From: Comamonas sp. Y33R10-2
GTDB lineage: Bacteria > Pseudomonadota > Gammaproteobacteria > Burkholderiales > Burkholderiaceae_C
Length of the DNA: 64,000 nucleotides
Reading direction: 5' to 3'
Assembly: GCF_019355935.1 (NCBI RefSeq)
Contig: NZ_CP079925.1
Coordinates: 682,001 to 746,000, forward strand
Shown here: one piece after another, positions 16,736 through 24,475 of the stretch
Layout of the letters: every line of letters begins with the position of its first letter
How positions within the stretch are numbered: the first letter of the stretch is position 1
Translations under genes and position numbers: made by a program
Notes under the pieces: model-generated
Told to the model about the DNA's origin: nothing
Databases searched by the model: none
Seen by the model: the letters and a program-made list of their open reading frames with translations, nothing else

Positions 16736-16764
16736 TATTTTGCCCACGAATGTGGGAAAGTCAA
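16736..16764 (-). promoter_or_regulatory. Early leftward promoter with operator palindrome in the spacer
   Basis: On the minus strand a TTGACT -35 (16764-16759), a 17-base spacer and an AAAATA -10 (16741-16736) point at the RHH gene. The inverted repeat CCCAC-GAAT-GTGGG (16743-16756) fills the spacer, a classic place for a repressor to block polymerase. The repressor gene starts 15 bases away on the other strand. Confidence 0.6.
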
Positions 16765-16779
16765 TGATATTTCCATCAA

Positions 16780-17379
16780 ATGGGTGAATTTTTTGAAAGA
16801 TTGCGGGAGGAGCGCAAGCGCCTAGGTCTTAGTCAGACCGAGTTAGGTGAGCTTGGTGGCGTCTCTAAAAACGCACAATCGAACTACGAAACTGGCTCGC
16901 GGCTGCCAGATGTCGGGTATTTGGTCGCGCTCAAATCTGGCGGCGTGGATATCGCGTATCTATTAAGCGGAGATCGCAGCTTTGATCCGAACAGAACGAA
17001 CCATGCGCAATCTGTTGGCACAGTTGCTGGCCGGTTGCTACAAGAACGAAAGCGGCTTGGCCTGACCATCGGTCAACTGGCCGAAAAAGCGGGCGTTGAA
17101 CGTCTTGCCCTGATGAAATGGGAAGAGGGTGAATACCGCCCAGATTCCGCCGCACTTCAACAGTTACATGCAGCGGGGGTAGATGTAGCCTATGTCTTGC
17201 TGTCGCTGGTGGGTGGAAGCCAAGGCGATGTCGCCAGTGCAGCCGATGAGCAAGAACTGCTCAAGCTTTATCGCGCTGCTCCAAATGAGCAGGCGAAATC
17301 AACGGCACGTATGGTGCTGAGTGCAGCTGTGGATTCTTTTTTGCCAACTTCTCATAGTAAGAACTTACTGAGAGACTGA
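16780..17379 (+). CDS. Phage repressor with two tandem XRE helix-turn-helix domains
   Basis: 199 residues. Domain 1 (about 4-67): RLREERKRLGLSQTELGELG ... DIAYLLSG. Domain 2 (about 82-143): RLLQERKRLGLTIGQLAEKA ... DVAYVLLS. The two align along their length (ERKRLGL, GVDVAYVL/GVDIAYLL), so the protein arose by internal duplication of one HTH domain with its small C-terminal dimer motif. No peptidase domain is seen, so it is not a LexA-cleaved CI. Divergent from the early operon; it is the best candidate for the immunity repressor. Confidence 0.85.
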   Translation: MGEFFERLREERKRLGLSQTELGELGGVSKNAQSNYETGSRLPDVGYLVALKSGGVDIAYLLSGDRSFDPNRTNHAQSVGTVAGRLLQERKRLGLTIGQLAEKAGVERLALMKWEEGEYRPDSAALQQLHAAGVDVAYVLLSLVGGSQGDVASAADEQELLKLYRAAPNEQAKSTARMVLSAAVDSFLPTSHSKNLLRD

Positions 17380-17498
17380 TGTCCCAAGAAAATTGCAGCT
17401 TGGTTTTCGTGGTGTAAGGACTGAATAGACAGTGGTTTAGTTTTTTGATTCTTGCATGACCGTGCACAGATGCGGCTTGCTATATCGGGGGAGAAGTT

Positions 17499-18242
17499 AT
17501 GTCCAATGTGGTCGGGATGTTGCTCATCCTGTCGGCTCTTTTGGTTTTTGTTATGGCTGTTCTTGGGCTTATAAGCCCAAGAAAATTACAGCGGAAAAAT
17601 TCAGAATCCGCGCCCAAGCGGCTGCACATTGCTCTGGCTGGGCTCTTACTACCCATTGGCCTTTTCATCATTGGTGGTGCTTTTCTGGAACCTCAGAAAG
17701 CAGGGAGTGATGTTGCTAGCGTGAATGCTGTGGAAGCACCCGCACCCGCACCCGCACCCGCACCCGCACCAGTTGCATCTAAGAAGAATCTTGGAATGAC
17801 ACCTGAGGAGTTTCGCAAGGCGTACAACGACATGATTGGTCAGATTGATAAATCATGGCGAGTGGCTGAGTTTGAAATCAATCGAGGTGAAGTGAACGAC
17901 GGCATCAATGCCGCTTTGGGTAAATCGGTTCATATCGTTGGCAGCATTGATAAGAACAACGGCAAGTTGCTTGGCTTGATCGTCATCCTCGGTGGCAGCC
18001 AAGCAGAAGAAAACGTACGCGCTATTGCTTCATTGCTGACGGTGGCTCATGTCACAACTCAGGGGGCACCCAAGGAGAAAATCACTAGTACAGTGAACAA
18101 GCTGTTGAAAGATGCCGCAGCCAAGATTGACGATCCTAGTGCCAGTTCTGAAAAAATGATTGTCGGTAATCGGAAGTTCACTTTTTCAGCTTCACGAGTG
18201 ACAGGCTTCATGTTCACTGTCAATGACTCGAGCAGTGAGTAA
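17499..18242 (+). CDS. Membrane-anchored hypothetical protein with (Ala-Pro) linker, moron
   Basis: 247 residues: TM 1 about 5-25, TM 2 about 43-63, a linker of AP repeats (residues about 80-91), then a soluble domain beginning GMTPEEFRKAYNDMIGQID. GGGGAGAAGTT precedes the ATG. The linker is coded by five GCACCC units plus a partial one (17736-17770). Downstream of and co-directional with the repressor, so probably expressed in the lysogen. Family not recognised; the soluble part is probably periplasmic or cytoplasmic depending on topology. Confidence 0.75.
   Translation: MSNVVGMLLILSALLVFVMAVLGLISPRKLQRKNSESAPKRLHIALAGLLLPIGLFIIGGAFLEPQKAGSDVASVNAVEAPAPAPAPAPAPVASKKNLGMTPEEFRKAYNDMIGQIDKSWRVAEFEINRGEVNDGINAALGKSVHIVGSIDKNNGKLLGLIVILGGSQAEENVRAIASLLTVAHVTTQGAPKEKITSTVNKLLKDAAAKIDDPSASSEKMIVGNRKFTFSASRVTGFMFTVNDSSSE
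17736..17770 (+). repeat. GCACCC hexanucleotide repeat coding the Ala-Pro linker
   Basis: Five full GCACCC units and a partial sixth. Slippage would change linker length in steps of two residues without a frameshift. Confidence 0.85.
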
Positions 18243-18249
18243 TAGCATC

Positions 18250-18597
18250 ATGCCCGCTCCTTTTTTGAGAGCTACTTGCGCTTTTGCTGTATTGGCTTTG
18301 GCCTCTTTTCATGCAAATTCTGCCAACTACCCATGCTCCGGCAAAAAAGGCGGGGTAGCGCATTGCGCTGGCGAGCAGTTTGTCTGCAATGACGGCTCGA
18401 TCAGCGGCTCAAAGCGCAGCTGCAGCGCAGAGATGGGCGGCGGTGCCAACCGCTCTTTAGGCCTGATGTCGCAACCTAAACCGGCAAAGTCTGCTGGCGG
18501 CGACTGCAGCTGCCGCAGCGGCAATATCTGCACCGGGCCGCGTGGCGGGCAGTATTGCTATTCGGATTCCGGGCGCAAGAGTTATTTGAGGCGTTGA
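18250..18597 (+). CDS. Secreted Cys-rich small hypothetical protein
   Basis: From ATG 18250 (MPAPFLRATCAFAVLALASF) it has a Sec signal peptide ending near ANSA, then a Cys-rich mature chain with CSGKKGGVAHC, FVCNDGSISGSKRSC and CSCRSGNICTGPRGGQYC: several likely disulphides. An in-frame ATG at 18223 overlaps the previous gene, but adds residues before the signal peptide. The pattern resembles small secreted proteins common in Comamonadaceae and Burkholderiales. Function unknown; expressed with the upstream membrane protein to judge by spacing. Confidence 0.75.
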   Translation: MPAPFLRATCAFAVLALASFHANSANYPCSGKKGGVAHCAGEQFVCNDGSISGSKRSCSAEMGGGANRSLGLMSQPKPAKSAGGDCSCRSGNICTGPRGGQYCYSDSGRKSYLRR

Positions 18598-18648
18598 TCG
18601 AATACTTCTTTGGCTCATTGAAAATAAAATTTAACTTTTGAATTAATT

Positions 18649-19596
18649 ATGATTATGGATGATAAAAAGCCAAATACGTTTGTTAGAGCACTCATCGTTG
18701 GTTTAGTGCTTTCATTATGTTGTCTGGGATTTTTTAATTTTTTCTTAAGAGAGCCAGTCTTTGAGATATCCCCGGGTTTAATAATTCTATTGGCATTAAT
18801 TGTCGTCCTATCACTCTCAGAGATTTTTGATAATTTATCATTCGGAAAGATTTTTTCTTTGCAGAGAAAGGTGACTGAAGAAAAAATTATTAATAAAGAA
18901 TTAAAGCATGAGAATATTGAGCTGAGATCTCAATTGTTTAATATCATTACTAATATTCAACAAAGTCAAGTTAACAATACTTATAACACACCTCCCGAAT
19001 TGTGGGGAAAGGTTCTTGGCGTTGTCCCAGCAACGAGCACACCTGCTATTGATGATGTTGAGTCACAGGTCTCCAATCCCACCGTCACACAGGTTGCACC
19101 CTCGGAAACAGGTCGCAACTCAATTAGACAAAGAAGCGAACAATATCGTGCTGCCAATACAATTGCCTTGAAGCGATATTTAGATTCTTTATCGGTTCCG
19201 CAATCGGAAATGCTCTTGAATGCGGAGTTCTCTGCATCTTTTCATAAAGTTGATCCAGTGATGGATCGAAAAATTATATTTGATGCTTATTATCAAATAG
19301 AATCTAGAGAAAGATTTGTACAGGCGGTAAAGTCGCGTACTACCATATTTCAATTTATTGATAGACTTTATATAATGCTTGCAAAAATATGGTTTTATGG
19401 CCAAGCAAAAAAAGTCCAAGCTGAACTTGTTTTGCTTCTTGTTGAAATAGAAGATGACGATCTTTCGGAAAAATTCGATGTAAGTAAACGAATCCTCGAA
19501 TTTTTTCAGCCTGCAATAGCTAATGATATTCTTCGCATTGAAAAAATATTAATAAGTACAGAAGATATTGAAAAAGAAGTCTTGAAAAATCAATAA
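18649..19596 (+). CDS. A+T-rich membrane/coiled-coil hypothetical protein (315 aa)
   Basis: Two TM segments near the N-terminus (about 12-33 and 43-60), then a charged coiled-coil-like stretch (KVTEEKIINKELKHENIELR) and a helical C-terminal domain. Base composition differs sharply from neighbours: I count 16 G/C of 60 in 18841-18900, and codons are A/T-ending. It is a recent import, typical of prophage morons such as superinfection-exclusion or defence genes. No family recognised and no function assigned. Confidence 0.75.
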   Translation: MIMDDKKPNTFVRALIVGLVLSLCCLGFFNFFLREPVFEISPGLIILLALIVVLSLSEIFDNLSFGKIFSLQRKVTEEKIINKELKHENIELRSQLFNIITNIQQSQVNNTYNTPPELWGKVLGVVPATSTPAIDDVESQVSNPTVTQVAPSETGRNSIRQRSEQYRAANTIALKRYLDSLSVPQSEMLLNAEFSASFHKVDPVMDRKIIFDAYYQIESRERFVQAVKSRTTIFQFIDRLYIMLAKIWFYGQAKKVQAELVLLLVEIEDDDLSEKFDVSKRILEFFQPAIANDILRIEKILISTEDIEKEVLKNQ

Positions 19597-19611
19597 AGTA
19601 CGCTCGTTGAG

Positions 19612-20058
19612 TTAAGACGGCGTGCCGTGATCACCATTCTTTGGCGTAGCTTGATTGAGATAACGAGCGACGAAAGCTCCCAAAAAGCCGCTAAACAGAA
19701 TGCAATCGATTTTCTGCATGCGATCTTGGCCAAGCCATAGCAAGTTTTCTGGCATGGCCAGGTGGTAGATACGAATTAGGAAGAGAACCAGCAGCGTCAG
19801 ACTGGCGATGCGCACTGTGAGCAGAATTGCCCAGTGCATAACTTCCTTCAAGCCCTCTAGGCGACGTTCGTCACCGCCATAAAGCGCTTTGCTTTCTTTC
19901 CTAGAGTTGTCGGAATCCGACCTTCTTGCCGTCTCAGGTTGAATCAGTCCATTGAGCTGATCGGTGCTGAAAAGATTGCTAGCTTCTACATCGGTGGGTG
20001 AGATAGAGGCTGGCCGAATCAATTCATTGAGCTCTTTAGGCGTTGGCTGGCTGTTCAT
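19612..20058 (-). CDS. Two-TM protein overlapping the Panacea gene; candidate membrane toxin
   Basis: 148 residues. The N-terminal half is soluble with two similar short segments (ELNELIRPASI and QLNGLIQPET). TM 1 is about 73-98 (ILLTVRIASLTLLVLFLIRI), TM 2 about 115-133. The start at 20058 lies inside the Panacea gene, overlapping it by 23 bases, so translation is coupled and the two proteins probably act together. By analogy with Panacea toxin-antitoxin pairs this would be the toxin, but the family is not recognised and toxicity is inference. Confidence 0.65.
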   Translation of the reverse strand: MNSQPTPKELNELIRPASISPTDVEASNLFSTDQLNGLIQPETARRSDSDNSRKESKALYGGDERRLEGLKEVMHWAILLTVRIASLTLLVLFLIRIYHLAMPENLLWLGQDRMQKIDCILFSGFLGAFVARYLNQATPKNGDHGTPS

Positions 20059-20548
20059 TACGGCGTTGGGATAGTTCGCGGTAGTGCTGCTGAATTCGGT
20101 CGGGTGGGATCACCGCTCCACGGGTGAGCGCGCCGCCCAAATGGTTCCAAGTAACGTCCCATGGCGTGCCAGCCTGATGGGTGATGCTGCTGAGTTGCAG
20201 TCCATCAAGGTGCTTGTAGGCATTCCATACACTGTCCAGAAAGGGCTCCAGTGTTTCGTCCGTGATAGTTGGGATGCGGATGTTTCCATCAGGGCCCCAT
20301 TCACTTCTTTGCCTTGCAATAGGCTCGCGGCCGTAGTGCTTGAAGTTCTGGTACACGCTTTCAACTACAGGCCCGTATTGCCAAGCCTGTACTTGCTCTG
20401 CAATCAACGGTTCGCCATATAGTCCCAATCGCCAGCCATGGGCGATGTACACCAGTTTGAGCAACTGCATGGGGGTGATGGCACGACCTTCAGCATGGGC
20501 CTTACCGATGAAGTAGTTGGCGACAGAAATGGTGGGTTGCTGTCCCAT
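20036..20548 (-). CDS. Panacea-domain (DUF4065, SocA/GepA-like) protein, candidate antitoxin
   Basis: 170 residues with the DUF4065/Panacea pattern: ISVANYFIGKAHAEGRAITP, MQLLKLVYIAHGWRLGLYG, PLIAEQVQAWQYGPVVESVY, then NAYKHLDGLQLSSITHQ and GTPWDVTW. Panacea domains act as antitoxins paired with unrelated toxins, some membrane-acting. AGGAG lies six bases before the ATG. A 25-bp inverted repeat (20584-20608) stands about 36 bases upstream, suitable for autoregulation. The two-TM gene follows with an overlap. Confidence 0.85.
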   Translation of the reverse strand: MGQQPTISVANYFIGKAHAEGRAITPMQLLKLVYIAHGWRLGLYGEPLIAEQVQAWQYGPVVESVYQNFKHYGREPIARQRSEWGPDGNIRIPTITDETLEPFLDSVWNAYKHLDGLQLSSITHQAGTPWDVTWNHLGGALTRGAVIPPDRIQQHYRELSQRRNEQPANA

Positions 20549-20583
20549 TTTTGACTCCTTTCATTCATGGCGCTGTTGTTGAT

Positions 20584-20608
20584 TTGGTGACTCATAGTGA
20601 GTCATCAA
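20584..20608. promoter_or_regulatory. Inverted repeat upstream of the Panacea operon, probable operator
   Basis: TTGGTGACTCA-TAG-TGAGTCATCAA: 11-base arms with a single mismatch around a 3-base spacer, the inner 7 bases perfect. The position just upstream of the first gene fits a toxin-antitoxin autoregulatory operator. Confidence 0.55.
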
Positions 20609-20861
20609 TTCTGCAATTGTTGCACAGCAATGTTTACATATTGAGTAAAGACTTAGCCTCCTGACGAAAACACCCGTATCACTGCGAATTTCGACAGATC
20701 AAATCAGCCTAGAACTCCGCAAAACCCGCATTAGGCCTATTTTCCATCCACAACACCACCGACGAAAGACACACTTTTAGCGCGCAGTAATGGGTAGCGT
20801 TTGCAATGCGCTTTAGGCGCTCTGGTGCTATTTGTCAACAGGCGCAAAAAACCCTTGATGA
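20609..20861. other. Gene-free stretch between the Panacea operon and umuC
   Basis: About 250 bases with no supported gene. It probably holds the Panacea promoter at its left end and the end of the umuDC transcript at its right. I see no clear hairpin terminator. Confidence 0.4.
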
Positions 20862-22151
20862 TCATGAGGCAGACGGCATGCTGTCCACGTTGGCGATGTA
20901 ATTGGGCGTCCTTCGCTCCTGTCTCATACCCCAGCCCCCTGACTGCACGGCACTGCCCACGCCCACAGCGCCCTTGCCCCAACGGCTGTTGATCTGGTCC
21001 ACGGTTTCCATCAAAGCGCTGCGGTCACGCATGGGTGGCGGGGCATCGTCCAGTAGCGATGCCTGCTGTACCGAGGCAGGGGCCAAGTCCATCAAGATCA
21101 CGCCAGCCTTGGCCAACCGGTAGCCGGGCTCAAAGAACTCACGCACGCCGCGCAGGGCCGCATCCACCAGCACGGCAGTGTCTGAGCTGGGTGGGTGCAG
21201 TTGCAGGGTGGCGCTGCGGCTAAAGGGTTCATCGCGTTCACGGAAGGGGCTGGTGCGGGCAAACACATGCAGCACCCCAGCACGGTGCTGCTGGCCGCGC
21301 AGCTTTTCGGCGGCTCGCTGGGCAAAGTGGCTCACCGCCTCGATCAGTGGCTGCAGCTCTGTCACCGGCTGGCCGAATGAACGAGTGCAGGCAATTTGCT
21401 GTTTGGCGGGTGTCACCAACTCTAAAGCGATGCAGGGTGTGCCTTGCAGCTCACACACCGTGCGCTCCAGCACCACGCCAAAGTGGGCGCGAACGGTGGC
21501 AATGGGCATGTTGCGCAGCTGCCAGGCGGTGTGCACATCCAGCCCGGCCAGCCGCTTGGTGAGCTGGCGGCCCACACCCCAGATCTCACCCACAGGGGTG
21601 TACTCCAGCACCAACCGCAGCTCGGCTGGCGTCAGCTCGGCAAAGTTGCAGACGCGCTGCAGGTGGGCGGGGTAGCTGCCGGGCTTGCGTTCGGCGTTTT
21701 TGGCGACATGGTTGGCCAGCTTGGCCAAGGTTTTGGTGGGCGCAATGCCAATGCAGGTGGGGATGCCAATGCCGCGCAAGATGCGCTCACGTATGACGCA
21801 GGCGCGGCGGGTCACATCGGGTACGCCGTGCAGGCCAATAAAGCATTCATCAATGCTGTACTGCTCTTGCTCGGGCCCCAGCGCAGCGGCCAGGCTCATC
21901 ATGCGGTCGCTCATGTCGCCATACAAGGGGAAGTTGGCACTCAGGGCAACCAGCCCGGCTTCATCGTGCAGGTGTTTGATCTGGAAGTAGGGCGCGCCCA
22001 TCTTGATGCCCAGCGCCTTGGCTTCATCGCTGCGAGCTACGGCGCAGCCATCATTATTTGATAGCACGACCACGGGAACACGCTTGAGGCTGGGCCTGAA
22101 AACGCGCTCGCAGCTTACGTAGAAGTTGTTGCCATCGAGCAGTGCATACAT
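20862..22151 (-). CDS. umuC: UmuC-like Y-family DNA polymerase (pol V catalytic subunit)
   Basis: 429 residues from ATG 22151: MYALLDGNNFYVSCERVFRP, the UmuC N-terminus with the first catalytic Asp (D6). SNNDGCAVARSDEAKALGI and the catalytic YSIDECF pair follow; helix-hairpin-helix and little-finger regions complete it. It performs SOS translesion synthesis with UmuD'2. Full length for the family. It starts 5 bases after umuD's stop, in the usual umuDC order. A prophage-borne copy, so cargo. Confidence 0.93.
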   Translation of the reverse strand: MYALLDGNNFYVSCERVFRPSLKRVPVVVLSNNDGCAVARSDEAKALGIKMGAPYFQIKHLHDEAGLVALSANFPLYGDMSDRMMSLAAALGPEQEQYSIDECFIGLHGVPDVTRRACVIRERILRGIGIPTCIGIAPTKTLAKLANHVAKNAERKPGSYPAHLQRVCNFAELTPAELRLVLEYTPVGEIWGVGRQLTKRLAGLDVHTAWQLRNMPIATVRAHFGVVLERTVCELQGTPCIALELVTPAKQQIACTRSFGQPVTELQPLIEAVSHFAQRAAEKLRGQQHRAGVLHVFARTSPFRERDEPFSRSATLQLHPPSSDTAVLVDAALRGVREFFEPGYRLAKAGVILMDLAPASVQQASLLDDAPPPMRDRSALMETVDQINSRWGKGAVGVGSAVQSGGWGMRQERRTPNYIANVDSMPSAS

Positions 22152-22155
22152 GGCA

Positions 22156-22596
22156 TCACCACTTGCGGTAGCGCCGCACGCTGGAGGTGACGACGCCCCA
22201 GATCTCGATGGTCTGCCCTTCGCGCGGGCGTATGTCGGGATAGGTGGGGTTCTCTGGCCGCAGCATGAAGGTGCCGTTGCGCTGGTACAGGCGCTTGCAG
22301 GTGAAATCGCCGTCAAGCTCGGCGATCACGATGTCATCGTGCTGGGGGCGCAGCACCTTATCGACCACCAGCCAGTCACCGTCATACAGGCCCGCACCAA
22401 TCATGCTGTCGCCACGCAGCGGCATGACAAAGGTGGTGGCCGGGTGCTGGATCAGGCTCTTGGCCAGATCAAACCGCGTTACGCCAAAGTCTTCAGCCGG
22501 GCTGGGAAAGCCCGCCCGCACGCAGCCCTGCACCATGGGCAGCTCCATAGGTGAGCTGTCCACGGGGACGGGGAGGGGTGCTGAAATACTGTTCAT
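22156..22596 (-). CDS. umuD: UmuD-like self-cleaving SOS protein
   Basis: 146 residues from ATG 22596. RAGFPSPAEDFG holds the self-cleavage site (A28-G29), RGDSMIGAGL the catalytic Ser (S64) and DFTCKRL the catalytic Lys (K101): a complete LexA/UmuD peptidase S24 set. RecA-stimulated cleavage yields UmuD', the pol V partner. The LexA box at 22587-22606 overlaps this start codon and no Shine-Dalgarno is visible, so the mRNA may be leaderless. Confidence 0.92.
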   Translation of the reverse strand: MNSISAPLPVPVDSSPMELPMVQGCVRAGFPSPAEDFGVTRFDLAKSLIQHPATTFVMPLRGDSMIGAGLYDGDWLVVDKVLRPQHDDIVIAELDGDFTCKRLYQRNGTFMLRPENPTYPDIRPREGQTIEIWGVVTSSVRRYRKW

Positions 22597-22606
22597 GCAT
22601 ACAGTA
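22587..22606 (-). promoter_or_regulatory. LexA (SOS) box over the umuD start codon
   Basis: TACTGTTCATGCATACAGTA has the CTG-N10-CAG core with perfectly symmetric TACTG/CAGTA ends. On the minus strand, TATACT (22610-22605 region) is a good -10 and the umuD ATG lies about 6 bases downstream of it, so the transcript would start at or next to the ATG. Confidence 0.85.
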
Positions 22607-22745
22607 TATGTCGATCTATTGGCAGGGCATTTAGTCTGCAAACACCTGCGCTGAAGAAATATCCGTGACACAGGCTATGCCTGATCCGCTTGCTCCTGAT
22701 TTAGTAGGATTGACTCCGTGCAGCAACTAGGGGTAAACAAGGCTT

Positions 22746-23381
22746 ATGAGTTGGAACAAACAAAAAAATGCAATGTGGGCCGGTGCGCTGCTAATTGTGG
22801 GCGTTTTAACGTTTTGTATCGGGGCCGCTGTTGGCGCCAGCCAAACACTAAAAAACTTTCAAGATACTTTCATACCTTTGATGTCAATGATTGGCACCTG
22901 GGTCGCTGGTATCGCTACAGCAGGAGCTGTCTGGACGGCTCTTTGGCTTGCTGAAACCGAGAGGCGCTCAGACGTAGAGAGTCTGAAAGGTATGTGTAAT
23001 TACACAATCACTAGTTCGGGCCAAACTGGACGTCTAGCTGTGAGGGCTACTGCGGACGGCAAGCGACCGACACGCGTGAAGTCACTTGAATTTCAGTCAC
23101 CTAAGACGCAATTCTTATTGGCGGTGTCTTGGTTTGACAGCAGGAGTACCAAACTTCCCGTGACTTTGAGTTATGGGGAATCTGCAACTTTCATTTTGGA
23201 TAGCCCCGCAGAAGTAGAACTGCTGAATTTCATCTCGGAACATTGCCAAGGCTCAGCACAAGGCTTAAAAGTTGTTGTGTGTTCGACACTACGGGAGCAT
23301 GACATCGCACTACCGCATGACTTAACAACGTCTCTAGAACAGCGAGCTAGTCAATGTAAGCGTGATTGGAGTGCAAAGTGA
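22746..23381 (+). CDS. Two-TM hypothetical protein (211 aa), moron
   Basis: N-terminal TM about 12-32 (GALLIVGVLTFCIGAAVGAS) and TM about 46-68, then a soluble domain of about 140 residues with several Cys. Divergent from umuDC and convergent with gene D (9 bases between stops). Family not recognised. Placement between morons and late genes suggests a lysogeny-expressed accessory, perhaps exclusion or defence. Confidence 0.7.
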   Translation: MSWNKQKNAMWAGALLIVGVLTFCIGAAVGASQTLKNFQDTFIPLMSMIGTWVAGIATAGAVWTALWLAETERRSDVESLKGMCNYTITSSGQTGRLAVRATADGKRPTRVKSLEFQSPKTQFLLAVSWFDSRSTKLPVTLSYGESATFILDSPAEVELLNFISEHCQGSAQGLKVVVCSTLREHDIALPHDLTTSLEQRASQCKRDWSAK

Positions 23382-23390
23382 TTTACCTTC

Positions 23391-24473
23391 CTAGCGAAGG
23401 CTGGAAACGACATCCTCGGAAACACTACGCTCCATCTGCACCTTGCTCGTCAACCCACCATCCCCCAGCGTGTGCGTGACCTCTTTCACCAGCCAGCCCT
23501 GCCCATCAATCTCTGGCTTGAAACCCACCACGCGCACTGGTGTTTGCGGCATCAGCTCGGGCACGCCGATAGCAAGGTTCAGGTCAAACGTGGCCATGCC
23601 GCGGTTGATGCGCTGTAGCTCAGCCTTGGCGGCGGCCAGTGCATCGGCTTCGCTGCCAAAGGTTTCCTTCATGGTCTTGAGGTTGCCGTCTTTCTTGCCC
23701 GCGATGACTTCTTTTCGCTTGCCAAACTTGCGGTCATTCCACAGTGCTTTGACGCCGTCATAGGCATCGCGGGTGCTGCTGGCAAAGCGGTGCTGGTCGC
23801 CATCGATGCGGGTGATTTCGATGGTGGGCAGGCTCTGGCCTTTGCTGGTTTTGGTGCCGTTGATGGGCATGAAGAGCAGGTGCTTTTTCTTCACCGTGGC
23901 CACGGCGTCGTACTTGCGTGCGAGGCGGGTGATGAAGTGCATATCGCTTTCATTGGTCTGGTCGATGTGCTGCACTTTGGTGGCGCCCAGCTTGGCGTCT
24001 ACCTTGTGGGTGAGTTTGTTGCGCTTGGCCAGCGCGTTCAGGATGGCGGCCAGCGTCGTGTCGTGCCAGCTTTTTTCGGTGCGCTTGCGGATCTCGCCAC
24101 CCAGATCAGCAGCGCGGGCGCGAATGGTGAGGATGTCGGGGGCGCCACTGTGCTCTATCTCATCAACGACGAATGTGCCTTTGTCTATGAGCTGCTGGCC
24201 TTGCCAGCCCAGCTGCAGCTCAATCTCGGCTTCTTTGCGGGGCAGGGCCAGCTGGCCATCGTGGTCGGTGAGGACGATGTCGAGTTGATCGGCCTGATTC
24301 TCACGGCCTTCGGTGAGGGTGAGGCTCACGAGGCGGGCGTCTACCGTAGGGGTGATGTCTTTGCCAGCCACCACTAGCCGGTAGGTAGGGATGCGGTGGT
24401 TGCCTCCGCGATGGCTGGCATTCGCTGAGCGCTCGCGCGTTAGGCTCTCTTCGCTGGTTTCTGCATTGGCCAT
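23391..24473 (-). CDS. D: P2 gpD-like late control / tail protein
   Basis: 360 residues. Typical gpD segments: PTYRLVVAGKDITPTVDARL, LTLTEGRENQADQLDIVLTD, FITRLARKYDAVATVKKKHL and a closing GWLVKEVTHTLGDGGLTSKV. gpD forms the tail hub near the spike and is needed for tail completion. Last gene of the F-E-T-U-D block; it starts 2 bases after U. Confidence 0.93.
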   Translation of the reverse strand: MANAETSEESLTRERSANASHRGGNHRIPTYRLVVAGKDITPTVDARLVSLTLTEGRENQADQLDIVLTDHDGQLALPRKEAEIELQLGWQGQQLIDKGTFVVDEIEHSGAPDILTIRARAADLGGEIRKRTEKSWHDTTLAAILNALAKRNKLTHKVDAKLGATKVQHIDQTNESDMHFITRLARKYDAVATVKKKHLLFMPINGTKTSKGQSLPTIEITRIDGDQHRFASSTRDAYDGVKALWNDRKFGKRKEVIAGKKDGNLKTMKETFGSEADALAAAKAELQRINRGMATFDLNLAIGVPELMPQTPVRVVGFKPEIDGQGWLVKEVTHTLGDGGLTSKVQMERSVSEDVVSSLR

Positions 24474-24475
24474 AG

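Noticed and set aside
17383..17595. Two copies of CCCAAGAAAATTRCAGC as a functional repeat
   Set aside because: Short (17 bp, one mismatch), one copy within a coding region; probably chance or a minor duplication.
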